Of a DNA stretch of 64,000 bases, positions 47,763 to 57,690 are shown in pieces. Position numbers and translations under genes: made by a program. The stretch is from Paraglaciecola mesophila KMM 241. GTDB taxonomy: Bacteria; Pseudomonadota; Gammaproteobacteria; Enterobacterales; Alteromonadaceae. The notes below the pieces were generated by a model. The model was not told where the DNA came from. It did no database searches and saw only the letters and a program-made list of their open reading frames with translations. The stretch is from the NCBI RefSeq assembly GCF_000315015.1, contig NZ_BAEP01000074.1, positions 1 through 64,000 of the forward strand, written 5' to 3'. Every line of letters begins with the position of its first letter. Positions within the stretch are counted from its first letter, which is position 1.

Positions 47763-49958
47763 ATGACAGCTTCATTGATTGATCAGCTCGTAGAGCATCG
47801 CGGTATTGAGTCAAATTACACCGATGCGTGGGGTAAACCTGCCACCATCGAATCAACAGTGAAAAAGAAGCTGTTAGGCGTTATGGGATATAACGTTGAT
47901 GATCAATCTGCTCTAGAAGAGCAAGTGAAGCAAGAAATGATCAAAGATTGGTTAACGCCACTCAATCCCGTTCATGTGCAACGCAGCAATGATGCGCTTT
48001 CCTTTTGTGTCCGTTTACCCATCGAGTTGGTGACCGATGAATATAGCGCACAGCTAACACTGGAAAGCGGCGAAGTGATTGCCCATTCTTTCGAGCCAAT
48101 CGACGGCGAACTGGTTAACGTGAATCATATCGATGAGATAGAGTTTCACGAATACTACATCACAATTGAATGCAACTTGCCTTTGGGTTACCACAACTTA
48201 TCACTAGTTGCAGACGGCGAATCGCTAAGTGAAATGCGCGTCATTATCGCGCCTCATTCGTGCTATCAACCTCAAACGCTATTAGACGGTAATAAAGTGT
48301 GGGGCTTGAGTGTGCAACTGTATTGTCTGCGCAGCGATAATAACTGGGGAGTAGGGGATTTTAGCGACCTAGCTTATTTGACAGCTGAAGCTGCGAAAAC
48401 CGGCGCGGATTTTATCGGCTTAAATCCTATACATTCTCTGTACCCTGCCAATCCTAACGCTTGCAGCCCTTACGGGCCTTCATCTAGACGTTGGTTAAAT
48501 TTCATTTACATTGATGTCGCTGCTGTTGAGGGGTATGACCAAGACAGCACCAAGGCTATTGTGAATGCTGCTGAGTTCCAAGCGGCTATACAGCTAGCAC
48601 GTGGCAGTGAGTTAGTAAATTATCCAGCGGTTACGAAATTAAAGCTTGAAGCATTAAGCGCTGTGTTTGACTGGCAATGCCAGCAATATTTCAGCAAGAA
48701 CACGACCCAAAACCGTGCATTCAAAGCGTTTGTCGAGCAAGGCGGTGAAAGCCTACAGACCATCGCAGTATATGATGCATTGCAAGAGGATTTAGCCTTA
48801 AAAGGCAAAGCTTCATGGGGATGGCCGGTCTTCCCCCCAGAGTACGCCGATTTCAACGCGCCAGCAGTGGCTAAATTTGCCAAAGCAAACGCCAAACGTG
48901 TGCAATTTTTCTTGTGGTTACAATGGCAGGCTGCCCAGCAATTTGAAAAAGCCAATAAAGTCGCTCAAGACCACAAAATGCAAATTGGTCTATATCGTGA
49001 TTTGGCTGTAGGTGTAAGTGAAGGCAGCGCAGAGATTTGGGGAAACAAAGCGTTGTACTGCACTGAGGCAAGTGTGGGAGCGCCACCAGATATTTTAGGG
49101 CCGCTTGGGCAGACATGGGGATTGCCACCTATGGACCCACACAAATTATACGAGCAAGCGTATCAACCTATTATTGATTTATTCAGTGCAAATATGCATG
49201 CCACCGGCGCTTTGCGAATTGATCACGTGATGGCTCTGTTGCGCTTGTGGTGGGTACCAAAAGGGGATAGCGCTAAGGAAGGAGGCTATGTTTATTATCC
49301 TGTGGATGACTTACTTGCGATCTTGGCACTAGAGAGCCATCGCAATCAATCTATGGTTATAGGAGAAGATTTGGGCACAGTGCCGGAGGAAATCCGTGAA
49401 AAGCTGGCGGATAATGGCGTTTATTCTTATCGCGTGTTCTTTTTCGAACAAGCCAAAGATGGCGGGTTTTATTCGCCTAGTCACTATCCGGTGCAATCAA
49501 TGTCGACGTTAACCACGCATGATATGCCAACCTTAAATGGCTTCTGGCATTGCGACGATTTGGCGTTAGGCAAGGAACTAGGCTTGTATCCAACACAAGA
49601 GATCCTTGCAAGCTTGTACGAGAGCAGACATGATAACAAACAGTCGATTTTAGATACCTTGCATGGTCATCATTCTATTTCTGATAAAATCAGTCGGGAT
49701 GTGAATCAAGTGGGTATGACCAAGGGACTCAATTTTGGTATGCAAACGCACATGGCTGGCGGTTCGAGCTCTCTGCTCAGTTTGCAGCTAGAAGATTGGT
49801 TAGAAATGGATAAACCCGTTAATATTCCGGGTACATTTAATGAATACCCGAATTGGCAACGTAAACTGACTCAAAGTTTACAACAGATTTTTAGCAACCC
49901 TGAGCTACAAGCGTTAGCTCATCGCTTGACTGAGGTAAGACGTCAAGCAAAGCAATAA
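47763..49958 (+). CDS. malQ: 4-alpha-glucanotransferase (amylomaltase)
   Basis: A 731-residue GH77 enzyme that transfers alpha-1,4-glucan segments. An N-terminal extension with beta-sandwich character (residues about 60-170) precedes the GH77 barrel: WGVGDFSDL, LNPIHSLYP..CSPYGPSSRRW, the nucleophile Asp in ALRIDHVMALLRLWW, acid/base Glu in IGEDLGTVP, and TTHDMPTLNGFW. ATG at 47763 begins at MTASLIDQL; the frame is open further upstream. First gene of a malQ-glgB-glgX run, which acts on glycogen and maltodextrins. Confidence 0.94.
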   Translation: MTASLIDQLVEHRGIESNYTDAWGKPATIESTVKKKLLGVMGYNVDDQSALEEQVKQEMIKDWLTPLNPVHVQRSNDALSFCVRLPIELVTDEYSAQLTLESGEVIAHSFEPIDGELVNVNHIDEIEFHEYYITIECNLPLGYHNLSLVADGESLSEMRVIIAPHSCYQPQTLLDGNKVWGLSVQLYCLRSDNNWGVGDFSDLAYLTAEAAKTGADFIGLNPIHSLYPANPNACSPYGPSSRRWLNFIYIDVAAVEGYDQDSTKAIVNAAEFQAAIQLARGSELVNYPAVTKLKLEALSAVFDWQCQQYFSKNTTQNRAFKAFVEQGGESLQTIAVYDALQEDLALKGKASWGWPVFPPEYADFNAPAVAKFAKANAKRVQFFLWLQWQAAQQFEKANKVAQDHKMQIGLYRDLAVGVSEGSAEIWGNKALYCTEASVGAPPDILGPLGQTWGLPPMDPHKLYEQAYQPIIDLFSANMHATGALRIDHVMALLRLWWVPKGDSAKEGGYVYYPVDDLLAILALESHRNQSMVIGEDLGTVPEEIREKLADNGVYSYRVFFFEQAKDGGFYSPSHYPVQSMSTLTTHDMPTLNGFWHCDDLALGKELGLYPTQEILASLYESRHDNKQSILDTLHGHHSISDKISRDVNQVGMTKGLNFGMQTHMAGGSSSLLSLQLEDWLEMDKPVNIPGTFNEYPNWQRKLTQSLQQIFSNPELQALAHRLTEVRRQAKQ

Positions 49959-50008
49959 ATAACTCAGGCGGCCTGTATGTCAGGCCGCCAACACTGCAAG
50001 GCGGCACA

Positions 50009-52198
50009 ATGCAATTAGAAAAACAGCTACAACACGCTCAATGTACCTTTCCTTTTTCTTATCTAGGTCTTCTCAAAACCAATAACGCTTTTACGATCAC
50101 AGCCTGGATTCCAAACGCCACTAGTATTAAGGTGATTGATTTAGTGACGGACAAAGCGATAGGCAGCCTTAAGAGACAAGCTCAGAGTGATCTGTTTACG
50201 GCTGAGTTTACTAAGGGCAATCCCCCTGCAGTGTATGCATTTGAAGTTGAAAACGCTCAAGGCAGTTATCGCATCATCGACCCTTATCAATTTCAAGATC
50301 AAGCCTTTCATGCAGTCCATTTCGTTGATCATTTGCCAAAAAACGTATATCAGCAATTAGGAGCGCAATTAATCGATTTAGAGGTCGGTTTGAAAACACC
50401 TATCGCCGCCACCCGATTTGCCGTGTTTGCGCCCAATGCCAGTGCAGTATCTGTTATTGGAGATTTCAATTATTGGGACGGCTCATGTTTGCCTATGCAA
50501 AAAACCGATTTCGGTTATTGGGTGTTAGTTGTGCCAGGCGTTAAAGCCGGTGATAAATACAAGTATCAAATCAAAGATGCCCACGGTAATGAGCTGCCGC
50601 ACAAGGCTGACCCAGTTGGCTTTTATGCTGAACAATACCCGTCCCATGCCTCGGTGGTATTTGATCACGAGCAATACCAGTGGCAAGACACGAAATGGCA
50701 ACAACAAGTCAAAGGGGATAAATACACACAGGCCATGAGTATCTATGAGGTGCACTTAGGCTCATGGAAACGCCCAGATAGCCAATCTGGCAAAACTTAT
50801 CTCAGTTACCATGAATTGGTCGATGAGCTTATCCCTTATGTTAAAGACATGGGATACACCCATTTGGAACTGTTGCCTATTTCGGAGTTTCCATTTGATG
50901 GTTCCTGGGGGTATCAGCCTGTAGGCTTGTTTGCACCTACCAGTCGCTTTGGTGGGCCAGATGACTTTAAGTATTTTGTTGATCAATGTCACCAAAATGG
51001 TATTGGCGTCATCATCGATTGGGTACCTGCGCACTTCCCTGAAGACGGCCATGGTTTGGCACGCTTTGATGGCACGCATGTGTACGAATATGAAGACCCA
51101 CGTAAGGGCTGGCACCCTGATTGGAACTCCTGTATCTATGATTTTGGCAAAGACACGGTACGTCAATTTTTAGTGGCTAACGCATTATTCTGGTTAGATA
51201 AATATCATATTGATGGACTTCGTGTTGATGCGGTGGCGTCTATGCTTTATTTAGATTATTCCAGAGAAGCAGACGAGTGGGTGCCTAACGTGGACGGCGG
51301 TAACCACAATTACGAAGCCATTAGCCTATTGCAATGGATGAATAAAGAAGTGTATTCCCATTACCCTAATGCGATGACTATTGCGGAGGAGTCTACTTCA
51401 TTCGCTAAGGTGTCGCGGCCGGTATTTGAGGGCGGGTTAGGATTTGGCTTTAAGTGGAATATGGGCTGGATGCATGATTCGCTGCACTATATTTCTAGAG
51501 ATCCCTCTTATCGTAGATACCATCACGGGGAAATGACTTTTTCGATGGTGTACGCGTATGACGAGAGCTTTGTATTGCCTATTTCTCACGACGAGGTAGT
51601 GCATGGTAAAGGCTCGCTATTGCGTAAAATGCCAGGTGATGAATGGCAGCAAGCGGCGAATCTACGTTGTTACGCCGCCTTCATGTATGCCCACCCAGGC
51701 AAGAAACTTAATTTTATGGGGAATGAAATAGGGCAATCGGCAGAATGGAACCACGACAGTTCTATTAACTGGCATCTTCTTGAGTTTGATAAACACAGTG
51801 GCATACAAGCGTTGTATCGAGATTTGAATAAACTTTACGCTGATTACCCTGCATTACATGAATTAGATCATGATCCCGCGGGCTTTGAGTGGATTGACCA
51901 TGAAAACGCTGAGCAAAGCACCTTAGCCATGTTGCGACAATCAAAAGAGGGTAAGCAGCAAGTTTATGCTGTGAGTAATTTTACACCCGTGCCACGCACC
52001 AATTTTCGCCTAGGCGTTAAGGCCCCAGGTGAATACAGCATTTTGCTCAACACAGATGATAAACAATATTGGGGCAGTGGGCATAGCCAAAATAAAACCA
52101 TCAAAGCGGATAAAACGCCTTGGAACAACCAAGCCTATTCTATTAGTGTTTCGTTACCTCCTTTAGCAACCGTGTTTATTTTGTATAAGGGACAGTAA
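50009..52198 (+). CDS. glgB: 1,4-alpha-glucan branching enzyme
   Basis: A 729-residue GH13 branching enzyme that makes alpha-1,6 links in glycogen. It has an N1 domain, a CBM48 domain (about 125-220, TRFAVFAPNASAVSVIGDFNYWDG), and the GH13 barrel with nucleophile Asp in LRVDAVASMLYLDY, acid/base Glu in TIAEEST, and ISHDEVVHGKGSL. Length matches E. coli GlgB (728). It starts 50 bp after malQ and ends 3 bp before glgX, so the three are co-transcribed. Confidence 0.96.
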   Translation: MQLEKQLQHAQCTFPFSYLGLLKTNNAFTITAWIPNATSIKVIDLVTDKAIGSLKRQAQSDLFTAEFTKGNPPAVYAFEVENAQGSYRIIDPYQFQDQAFHAVHFVDHLPKNVYQQLGAQLIDLEVGLKTPIAATRFAVFAPNASAVSVIGDFNYWDGSCLPMQKTDFGYWVLVVPGVKAGDKYKYQIKDAHGNELPHKADPVGFYAEQYPSHASVVFDHEQYQWQDTKWQQQVKGDKYTQAMSIYEVHLGSWKRPDSQSGKTYLSYHELVDELIPYVKDMGYTHLELLPISEFPFDGSWGYQPVGLFAPTSRFGGPDDFKYFVDQCHQNGIGVIIDWVPAHFPEDGHGLARFDGTHVYEYEDPRKGWHPDWNSCIYDFGKDTVRQFLVANALFWLDKYHIDGLRVDAVASMLYLDYSREADEWVPNVDGGNHNYEAISLLQWMNKEVYSHYPNAMTIAEESTSFAKVSRPVFEGGLGFGFKWNMGWMHDSLHYISRDPSYRRYHHGEMTFSMVYAYDESFVLPISHDEVVHGKGSLLRKMPGDEWQQAANLRCYAAFMYAHPGKKLNFMGNEIGQSAEWNHDSSINWHLLEFDKHSGIQALYRDLNKLYADYPALHELDHDPAGFEWIDHENAEQSTLAMLRQSKEGKQQVYAVSNFTPVPRTNFRLGVKAPGEYSILLNTDDKQYWGSGHSQNKTIKADKTPWNNQAYSISVSLPPLATVFILYKGQ

Positions 52199-52201
52199 GT
52201 A

Positions 52202-54306
52202 ATGACAGTGTCAGATTTAAACGTGCAGCCAGGGAGCGCTACTTATTTAGGCGCCGTACTCGATGAAAATGGTTGTAATTTTGCCGTGCATTGCCCCAAC
52301 GCTGATCTGGTTCAACTGTGTTTGTTTAGCAGCGAAGATGAGGTAGAAATTGCGGTTATTGACGTTCCCGCTAAAACGGGCAAAGTGTGGCACTGCTATA
52401 TTGAAGGGATCCAAGCGGGGCAGTTGTATGGCTACAGAACATCTGGTGGCAACAAAGAGGCTACTGGTTTTCGCTTTATGCCGGAAAAACTGTTAATCGA
52501 TCCGTACGCCAAAAAGTTGAGCCGTCCGATGTTTTGGGATGCAAAGCTATATTCTGGCGACAGTCAGAAAATGGTTGCCAAAAGCGTAGTCGTTGCAAAT
52601 TCAGCATGGCAAGACCGCCCAGCAAAACCCAATACTCCTCTAGATCACACTGTGATTTATGAGGCCCATGTAAAAGGTATGACAGCACAGCACCCGAACA
52701 TTCCGCCTGAGCTAAAAGGGACGTATTTAGGCATGTGCCAGCCTAGCGTCATTAAGCATTTAAAAGACTTAGGGATCAGTGCCGTTCAATTAATGCCAGT
52801 GGCGGCCTTTATGCCTGAGCCTTACATCACTAATAAAGGCCTAACCAATTATTGGGGCTACAACCCGATAAACTATTTCAGTCCTGAACCAAGATATGCA
52901 GTAGATGACGCTATCGGTGAATTTAAAACCATGGTGGATAGTTACCACGAAGCGGGCATCGAAATAATATTAGACGTGGTGTTTAACCATACAGCTGAAG
53001 GAGGTTTAGACGGTCCCGTCTTGTCTTTTAAAGGGTTTGATAACTCGTCTTGTCTTTTAAAGGGTTTGATAACTCGTCTTTCTATTTATTTGAGCGCAAT
53101 GAATACGGGGCTATTGATTACACCAAGTTCGTAAATAATTCTGGCTGTGGCAACAGTGTCAACACGGCTTTTCCATATGTCCTTAAGATGGTCATGGATG
53201 CATTACGCTACTGGGTACAGGAAATGGGAGTGGATGGCTTCCGCTTTGATTTGGCTGCAAGCTTAGGTCGCGATCCTTACGAGTTTTCAGCCTTGTCAGG
53301 TTTCTTTAGAACGATACGTCAAGATCCTGTGTTAATTGGCTGCAAGTTAATTGCTGAGCCTTGGGATATTGGGCATGGTGGTTATCGTTTGGGGCAGTTC
53401 CCGTCTAACTGGCTTGAATGCAATGACAAATACCGAGATACCGTGCGTGCATTTTGGCGCGGTGATAAAGGTACCACCAGTGATTTTGCCACCCGCTTGC
53501 TTGGCTCAAGGGATGTATTTCCCAAAGAAAGTCGTTCTATTTTAACCTCAGTAAACAACGTGAGCTACCATGATGGTTTTACCTTGCATGACTTGGTCAG
53601 TTATCAAGAGCGCCACAATGAAGCAAATGGCGAGCAAAACCGTGATGGACACGGGCATAATTTGTCCGCTAATTACGGTGTAGAAGGCTCAACCACTGAT
53701 CTAGAAATCATTGCTATCCGCGAAAGGCAGAAACGCAATTTGTTCACCACCTTGTTGTTATCGCAAGGTATACCTCATATATTGGGTGGTGATGAACTAA
53801 GTCGCACCCAACAAGGCAACAATAACGCCTATTGCCAAGATAACCCTATCAGCTGGCTTGATTGGGACTTAGACGCTACCCAGCAAAAGTTTTTATCTTT
53901 CTGCCAACATGTAATTGATATTCGCAAGCAAAGTGTGCTGTTGCATCATTTGCAGCTCCAAGATGACAATTTTGACTTATCACACAACGTGGCAAAAATT
54001 TACTGGTATCGCCCAGACGGGGCTCGAAAATTAGAAGATGATTGGCATGACCCTGATAATCAATGTTTTGCTGTTGAGCTGCGTGGGGAAGAATATGCTA
54101 CCGGTGAAACGACAGAACATTGGTTAATCGTATTTAACGCCAGTGATCACGACGTTAAGTTCAACTGCCCCACTTACGAGGTGAATCAACGTTGGAAGTT
54201 GGTACTTGATACGCGTTATGCACAGTTGAGTGAACAACCTGAAGTCGTGGTGCAAAATTGCTATAAACAAGCCAGTAATAGCATTTGTTTGTTCAACGCC
54301 ATTTAG
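52202..54306 (+). pseudogene. glgX: Glycogen debranching enzyme, frame broken by a 29-bp tandem duplication
   Basis: The first frame (from ATG 52202) encodes a CBM48 domain and the start of the GH13 barrel (VVFNHTAEGGLDGPVLSFKGFDNSS), then shifts into nonsense (CLLKGLITRL) and stops at 53134. The correct frame resumes with SFKGFDNSSFYLFERNEYG to 54306 and holds all catalytic residues (FRFDLAASLG nucleophile, LIAEPWDIG acid/base, NVSYHDGFTLHD). The break coincides exactly with a perfect tandem duplication (53017-53080). Removing one 29-bp unit gives 2076 bp, 691 residues, a normal GlgX length. A restart at TTG 53050 would lack the first barrel strands. As written, the enzyme is inactive. glgC and glgA do not follow. 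Confidence 0.93.
53017..53080. repeat. Perfect 29-bp tandem duplication inside glgX
   Basis: Bases 53017-53045 are repeated exactly at 53046-53074, and the first six bases (CGTCTT) occur a third time at 53075-53080. The restored single-copy sequence has CGTCTT at both ends of the unit, a short repeat that would allow polymerase slippage to create the duplication. The unit is not a multiple of three. Confidence 0.97.
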
Positions 54307-54435
54307 CATCACAGATGGCACAAGGTTTAGCGTTCGGCATTGAAAGAGAAAGGGTTTAATAGGTAAGTATTGGAAAACCACAATGTCATCCCCATTTTGG
54401 TGTCTAGCGTATAAACAGAGAATTGAGGTAAAACG

Positions 54436-54819
54436 ATGAAATTATCTGAGCAAGAATGGCGTGAAAAACTCAGTGATGAAGAGTTCAGGGTGACGCGCCA
54501 AAAAGGCACTGAACGCCCTTTTACTGGTGAGCTGTTAGATAACACTGCGCTCGGTGATTACGTATGTCGTTGCTGCGGTGAGAAGTTATTTGACGCCCAA
54601 GACAAATTTGATGCGGGCTGCGGTTGGCCTTCGTTTTCGGCGCAAAGTGCAGATGAAAATGTCGAGTTTCAACAAGACAACAGCCATGGCATGCAGCGCA
54701 TCGAGATCGTGTGTAAAAACTGTGATGCGCATTTAGGGCATGTCTTTAACGATGGACCCGCCCCAACTGGGCAACGGTTTTGTGTAAACTCTGTGTCTTT
54801 GGCCTTCAATAAAACGTAA
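54436..54819 (+). CDS. msrB: Peptide-methionine (R)-S-oxide reductase
   Basis: A 127-residue MsrB that reduces methionine-R-sulfoxide in proteins. Catalytic Cys116 in RFCVNS; structural zinc ligands Cys44, Cys47, Cys93 and Cys96 (CRCCG and CKNC); substrate pocket GCGWPSF and HLGHVF. It begins 129 bp after glgX, with GAGGTAAA upstream, and probably has its own promoter. Confidence 0.97.
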   Translation: MKLSEQEWREKLSDEEFRVTRQKGTERPFTGELLDNTALGDYVCRCCGEKLFDAQDKFDAGCGWPSFSAQSADENVEFQQDNSHGMQRIEIVCKNCDAHLGHVFNDGPAPTGQRFCVNSVSLAFNKT

Positions 54820-54952
54820 AACTAGCGACTTTTGCTCGTTATGTTGAATAAAACACCCTCTAAATTGATAAAACTAAAAAAAAGTAATTTTTTTAGTGAA
54901 AGTTTTTTTCAGATGTTGGTTGTTTTTTGTACAGTTTAGGGCTTTGATACGA

Positions 54953-55738
54953 TCAAAGTGAAAATACACGGTCGTCAATTTCTTCTTTATATTGCTCTGC
55001 TTTGTCTTCGAGTGACGTTATGTCGCTTGAGGCAGGTAGGGCATTTCTGATGTCAGTTAAGCTGATATTCTCCACTTTAAACTCATGGGCTAAGTACGCC
55101 CATATATAAGCCTCAGGATAATTTTCTTGTTTCAGGTTAATGGTACTCAGGCTCACGAAGATATTGGTATCAATATCTTGATCTTCGGTATAAAGCGATA
55201 ATGCCTTATATAATGCGCCTTTGGCCTTTTCCAAATCAAATTTCACATAATAAGAGGCTAAGCCTAGTTGCAGACTCGCGGTATTCAATTTACCTTGTTT
55301 TTCGAGTGCTAAAAAGTGGGTTAATGCGTCTTGCTTACCAAAGCGAGACCAGTGATAAAGTAATAAATGTGGCTCTTTTGAATTTCGCGTTTTGCGGATT
55401 AATCGATTTAACTCACGCTCTGCACTGACGGCTGCTTGTCTGCGCTTAGTTTGCTTTTCTACTTGCACTATATGTTCAATTTGTGCCGCTTTATTTATGC
55501 ACACTTTGTACTTTTCAAAATCCTCAAGCAGATAATAGTCAAGTAGTTCGCTAGGGGACTGCTGGTACGCATACCTATGCTTAATGATTCGACTCTTCTC
55601 AGCCAAACACCAACCGTCAGGATTAAGGTCGTCACAAAATTCAGAGTGCTCTTCGCATATTTTTGTGGCTGTCATAGGAAACAGCATATCGCATCCCGAA
55701 AGAGCAAAAATAGACAGTAGGATGCCAGTGATCCGCAT
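54953..55738 (-). CDS. Lipoprotein of unknown function (DUF2989-like)
   Basis: A 261-residue lipoprotein from ATG at 55738: signal MRITGILLSIFALSGC, lipidated Cys16. Cysteine-containing motifs follow early (CEEHSEFCDDLNPDGWCLAEK), resembling the DUF2989 family of marine gammaproteobacteria as I recall it. The rest is helical and includes TPR-like stretches (LEKAKGALYKALSLY). No enzymatic motif. It is convergent with msrB and divergent from the GAPDH gene at 55926. Confidence 0.75.
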   Translation of the reverse strand: MRITGILLSIFALSGCDMLFPMTATKICEEHSEFCDDLNPDGWCLAEKSRIIKHRYAYQQSPSELLDYYLLEDFEKYKVCINKAAQIEHIVQVEKQTKRRQAAVSAERELNRLIRKTRNSKEPHLLLYHWSRFGKQDALTHFLALEKQGKLNTASLQLGLASYYVKFDLEKAKGALYKALSLYTEDQDIDTNIFVSLSTINLKQENYPEAYIWAYLAHEFKVENISLTDIRNALPASSDITSLEDKAEQYKEEIDDRVFSL

Positions 55739-55925
55739 AAATTCCCTTGTAGTTAAATTACCAATATATTGCCATTTTATACAGCAAATTACTGAATTTA
55801 GTAAATTTTCAACAATTTGGCGCAAACAGAACCTTTGATTAGAATAACCGCCCATTTTGCTTTATCCAAGCAATCTCGTCGCTTTTTATGGGCCAACTTA
55901 CGTTTTTTGAGAGTTTTTAAAGATC

Positions 55926-57386
55926 ATGAATCAACAATCTGAACAAGCATTAATGAGCAGTTGGCAAGAACGTCAAGAGTACGCAGAGCGTATGTTGCCG
56001 TTATTGGGAAATTTGTATCGCAACAAAGCCATTGAAATATCAATTTATGGTCGCCCTATGTTAGGCGCTTCTACCATTGATATTATTAAGGCTCATCGCA
56101 CGGTTCGCCTAAAAGAAGGCACTAAGTTACGCCTACGAGAAAGCTGGCCCTTACTTGAGGAATTAAGCAAATTACCTCTTGCCCCAGCACAAATTGATCT
56201 TGGAAAACTCGCCTACGCGTTTCATTTTAAAGATGAGCACAAGGGGAAAAGCATTGAACAATATTTGCGCGAAGAACTGGCCGATATCCTAGATGTGGAC
56301 GACAGTCACGCTGCACAAGATGTGGTGTTGTATGGCTTTGGCCGTATAGGTCGTTTGTTAGCCCGTTTGCTCATAGAGCGCCAGGGCAAAACCAATAAAC
56401 TACGCTTAAGAGCAATTGTGGTGCGTGGCGGTAAAGAAGGCGACTTGGAGAAGCGCGCAAGCTTATTGCGCAGAGATTCCGTGCATGGACCATTTAATGG
56501 CAGCATAACCGTGGATACCGAGCGTAATGCGATTAAAGCCAATGGCTCATACATCCAAGTGATCTATACCAACTCGCCAAGTGAAGTCGATTACAGCCAG
56601 TACGGTATTGAAAACGCCATAGTGGTGGACAACACAGGTATGTGGCGTGATGAAGCAGGTCTTGGCCAACATTTAACTTCAAAAGGTGTGAAAAAAGTGC
56701 TGTTAACGGCACCCGGTAAAGGCACCATTAAGAATATCGTTTACGGCGTAAATCAAAACGATATTCAATCTCAAGATACCATTTTGTCAGCCGCTAGCTG
56801 CACTACCAACGCCATCACGCCTGTTTTAAAAGCGTTAGATGAAGAATATGGTATCAACGGTGGTCATGTTGAAACAGTGCATTCATTCACTAATGATCAA
56901 AACCTGATTGATAATTTTCACAAAGCAGATCGCCGTGGACGCAGTGCTGCGCTGAATATGGTGATCACCGAAACGGGCGCTGCAAGTGCCGTTGCTAAAG
57001 CATATCCGCAGCTTGAAGGTAAGCTCACAGGGAGCTCGATACGCGTACCGACTCCAAATGTATCCTTAGCGATTTTAAATTTGCACTTATCGAAGGAAAC
57101 CGACAAAGCGCAAATAAATGAATTTTTGCGCGATGTTTCGTTATTTTCACCGCTACAAAACCAAGTGGACTACACCAGCTCGAAAGAGATAGTGTCGACT
57201 GATTTGGTCGGCTCTCGTGCCGCGTCTGTGGTTGACTCTCAAGCAACGATTGTTGCCGGTAATAGAGCCACCCTATACGTGTGGTATGACAATGAATTTG
57301 GTTACAGCTGCCAAGTTCTACGCGTTGTTCAAGATATGGCAGGCTTGCATTACCCAAGTTTACCAAAGGTAAACTTGGCTGTTTAA
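55926..57386 (+). CDS. Long-form glyceraldehyde-3-phosphate dehydrogenase
   Basis: A 486-residue GAPDH with an N-terminal extension of about 130 residues not found in GapA. The Rossmann motif YGFGRIGR (136-143), catalytic Cys292 (SAASCTTNAITP), TDQN/FTNDQNL and WYDNEFGYS are present. This long class is known from Vibrio, Shewanella and Alteromonas in addition to gapA; the role (glycolytic versus gluconeogenic, NAD versus NADP) is not determined by the sequence. Ribosome-site-like AAAGATC lies before the ATG. A terminator follows at 57463. Confidence 0.9.
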   Translation: MNQQSEQALMSSWQERQEYAERMLPLLGNLYRNKAIEISIYGRPMLGASTIDIIKAHRTVRLKEGTKLRLRESWPLLEELSKLPLAPAQIDLGKLAYAFHFKDEHKGKSIEQYLREELADILDVDDSHAAQDVVLYGFGRIGRLLARLLIERQGKTNKLRLRAIVVRGGKEGDLEKRASLLRRDSVHGPFNGSITVDTERNAIKANGSYIQVIYTNSPSEVDYSQYGIENAIVVDNTGMWRDEAGLGQHLTSKGVKKVLLTAPGKGTIKNIVYGVNQNDIQSQDTILSAASCTTNAITPVLKALDEEYGINGGHVETVHSFTNDQNLIDNFHKADRRGRSAALNMVITETGAASAVAKAYPQLEGKLTGSSIRVPTPNVSLAILNLHLSKETDKAQINEFLRDVSLFSPLQNQVDYTSSKEIVSTDLVGSRAASVVDSQATIVAGNRATLYVWYDNEFGYSCQVLRVVQDMAGLHYPSLPKVNLAV

Positions 57387-57690
57387 AGCCGAATGTAAAG
57401 TTCAATTCAAAGTTTACTGCAAGGCTGAGTATTGAGCTAACACACATCGAGTTTCTGAGTGGGCGTGTTACTTTCTTGTTTAGGTAGCACGCTTTTTTAT
57501 TGGCTGAATGTTGTTGCTTAAATGCACAAATTTTCCTGCTAACCCAAATTGCCTGCTCACCCAGTAAAGAATAGGAGTGTGCGGCAGGGTAAAATGTTGC
57601 AAATCTCCTATACAAAAAGCAGCGCATCCTTGGCTTTTTAGTCTGACAATATGCTAAATTGACCGCGGTTAAATTAGATGGACAGTAAAT
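57387..57690. other. 304-bp intergenic region
   Basis: It holds the terminator of the long GAPDH gene (57463-57498) and then about 190 bp that must contain the promoter of the carboxypeptidase gene. A leftward frame here is a shadow of the GAPDH gene's 3' end and lacks domain features. Nothing else was recognised. Confidence 0.5.
57463..57498 (+). terminator. Rho-independent terminator after the long GAPDH gene
   Basis: GCGTGTTAC (57463-57471) pairs with GTAGCACGC (57484-57492) with one G-T pair, followed by six T residues. Confidence 0.88.

Noticed and set aside
57025-57627. 200-residue leftward open frame
   Set aside because: It covers the 3' end of the long GAPDH gene and its terminator; no domain features.
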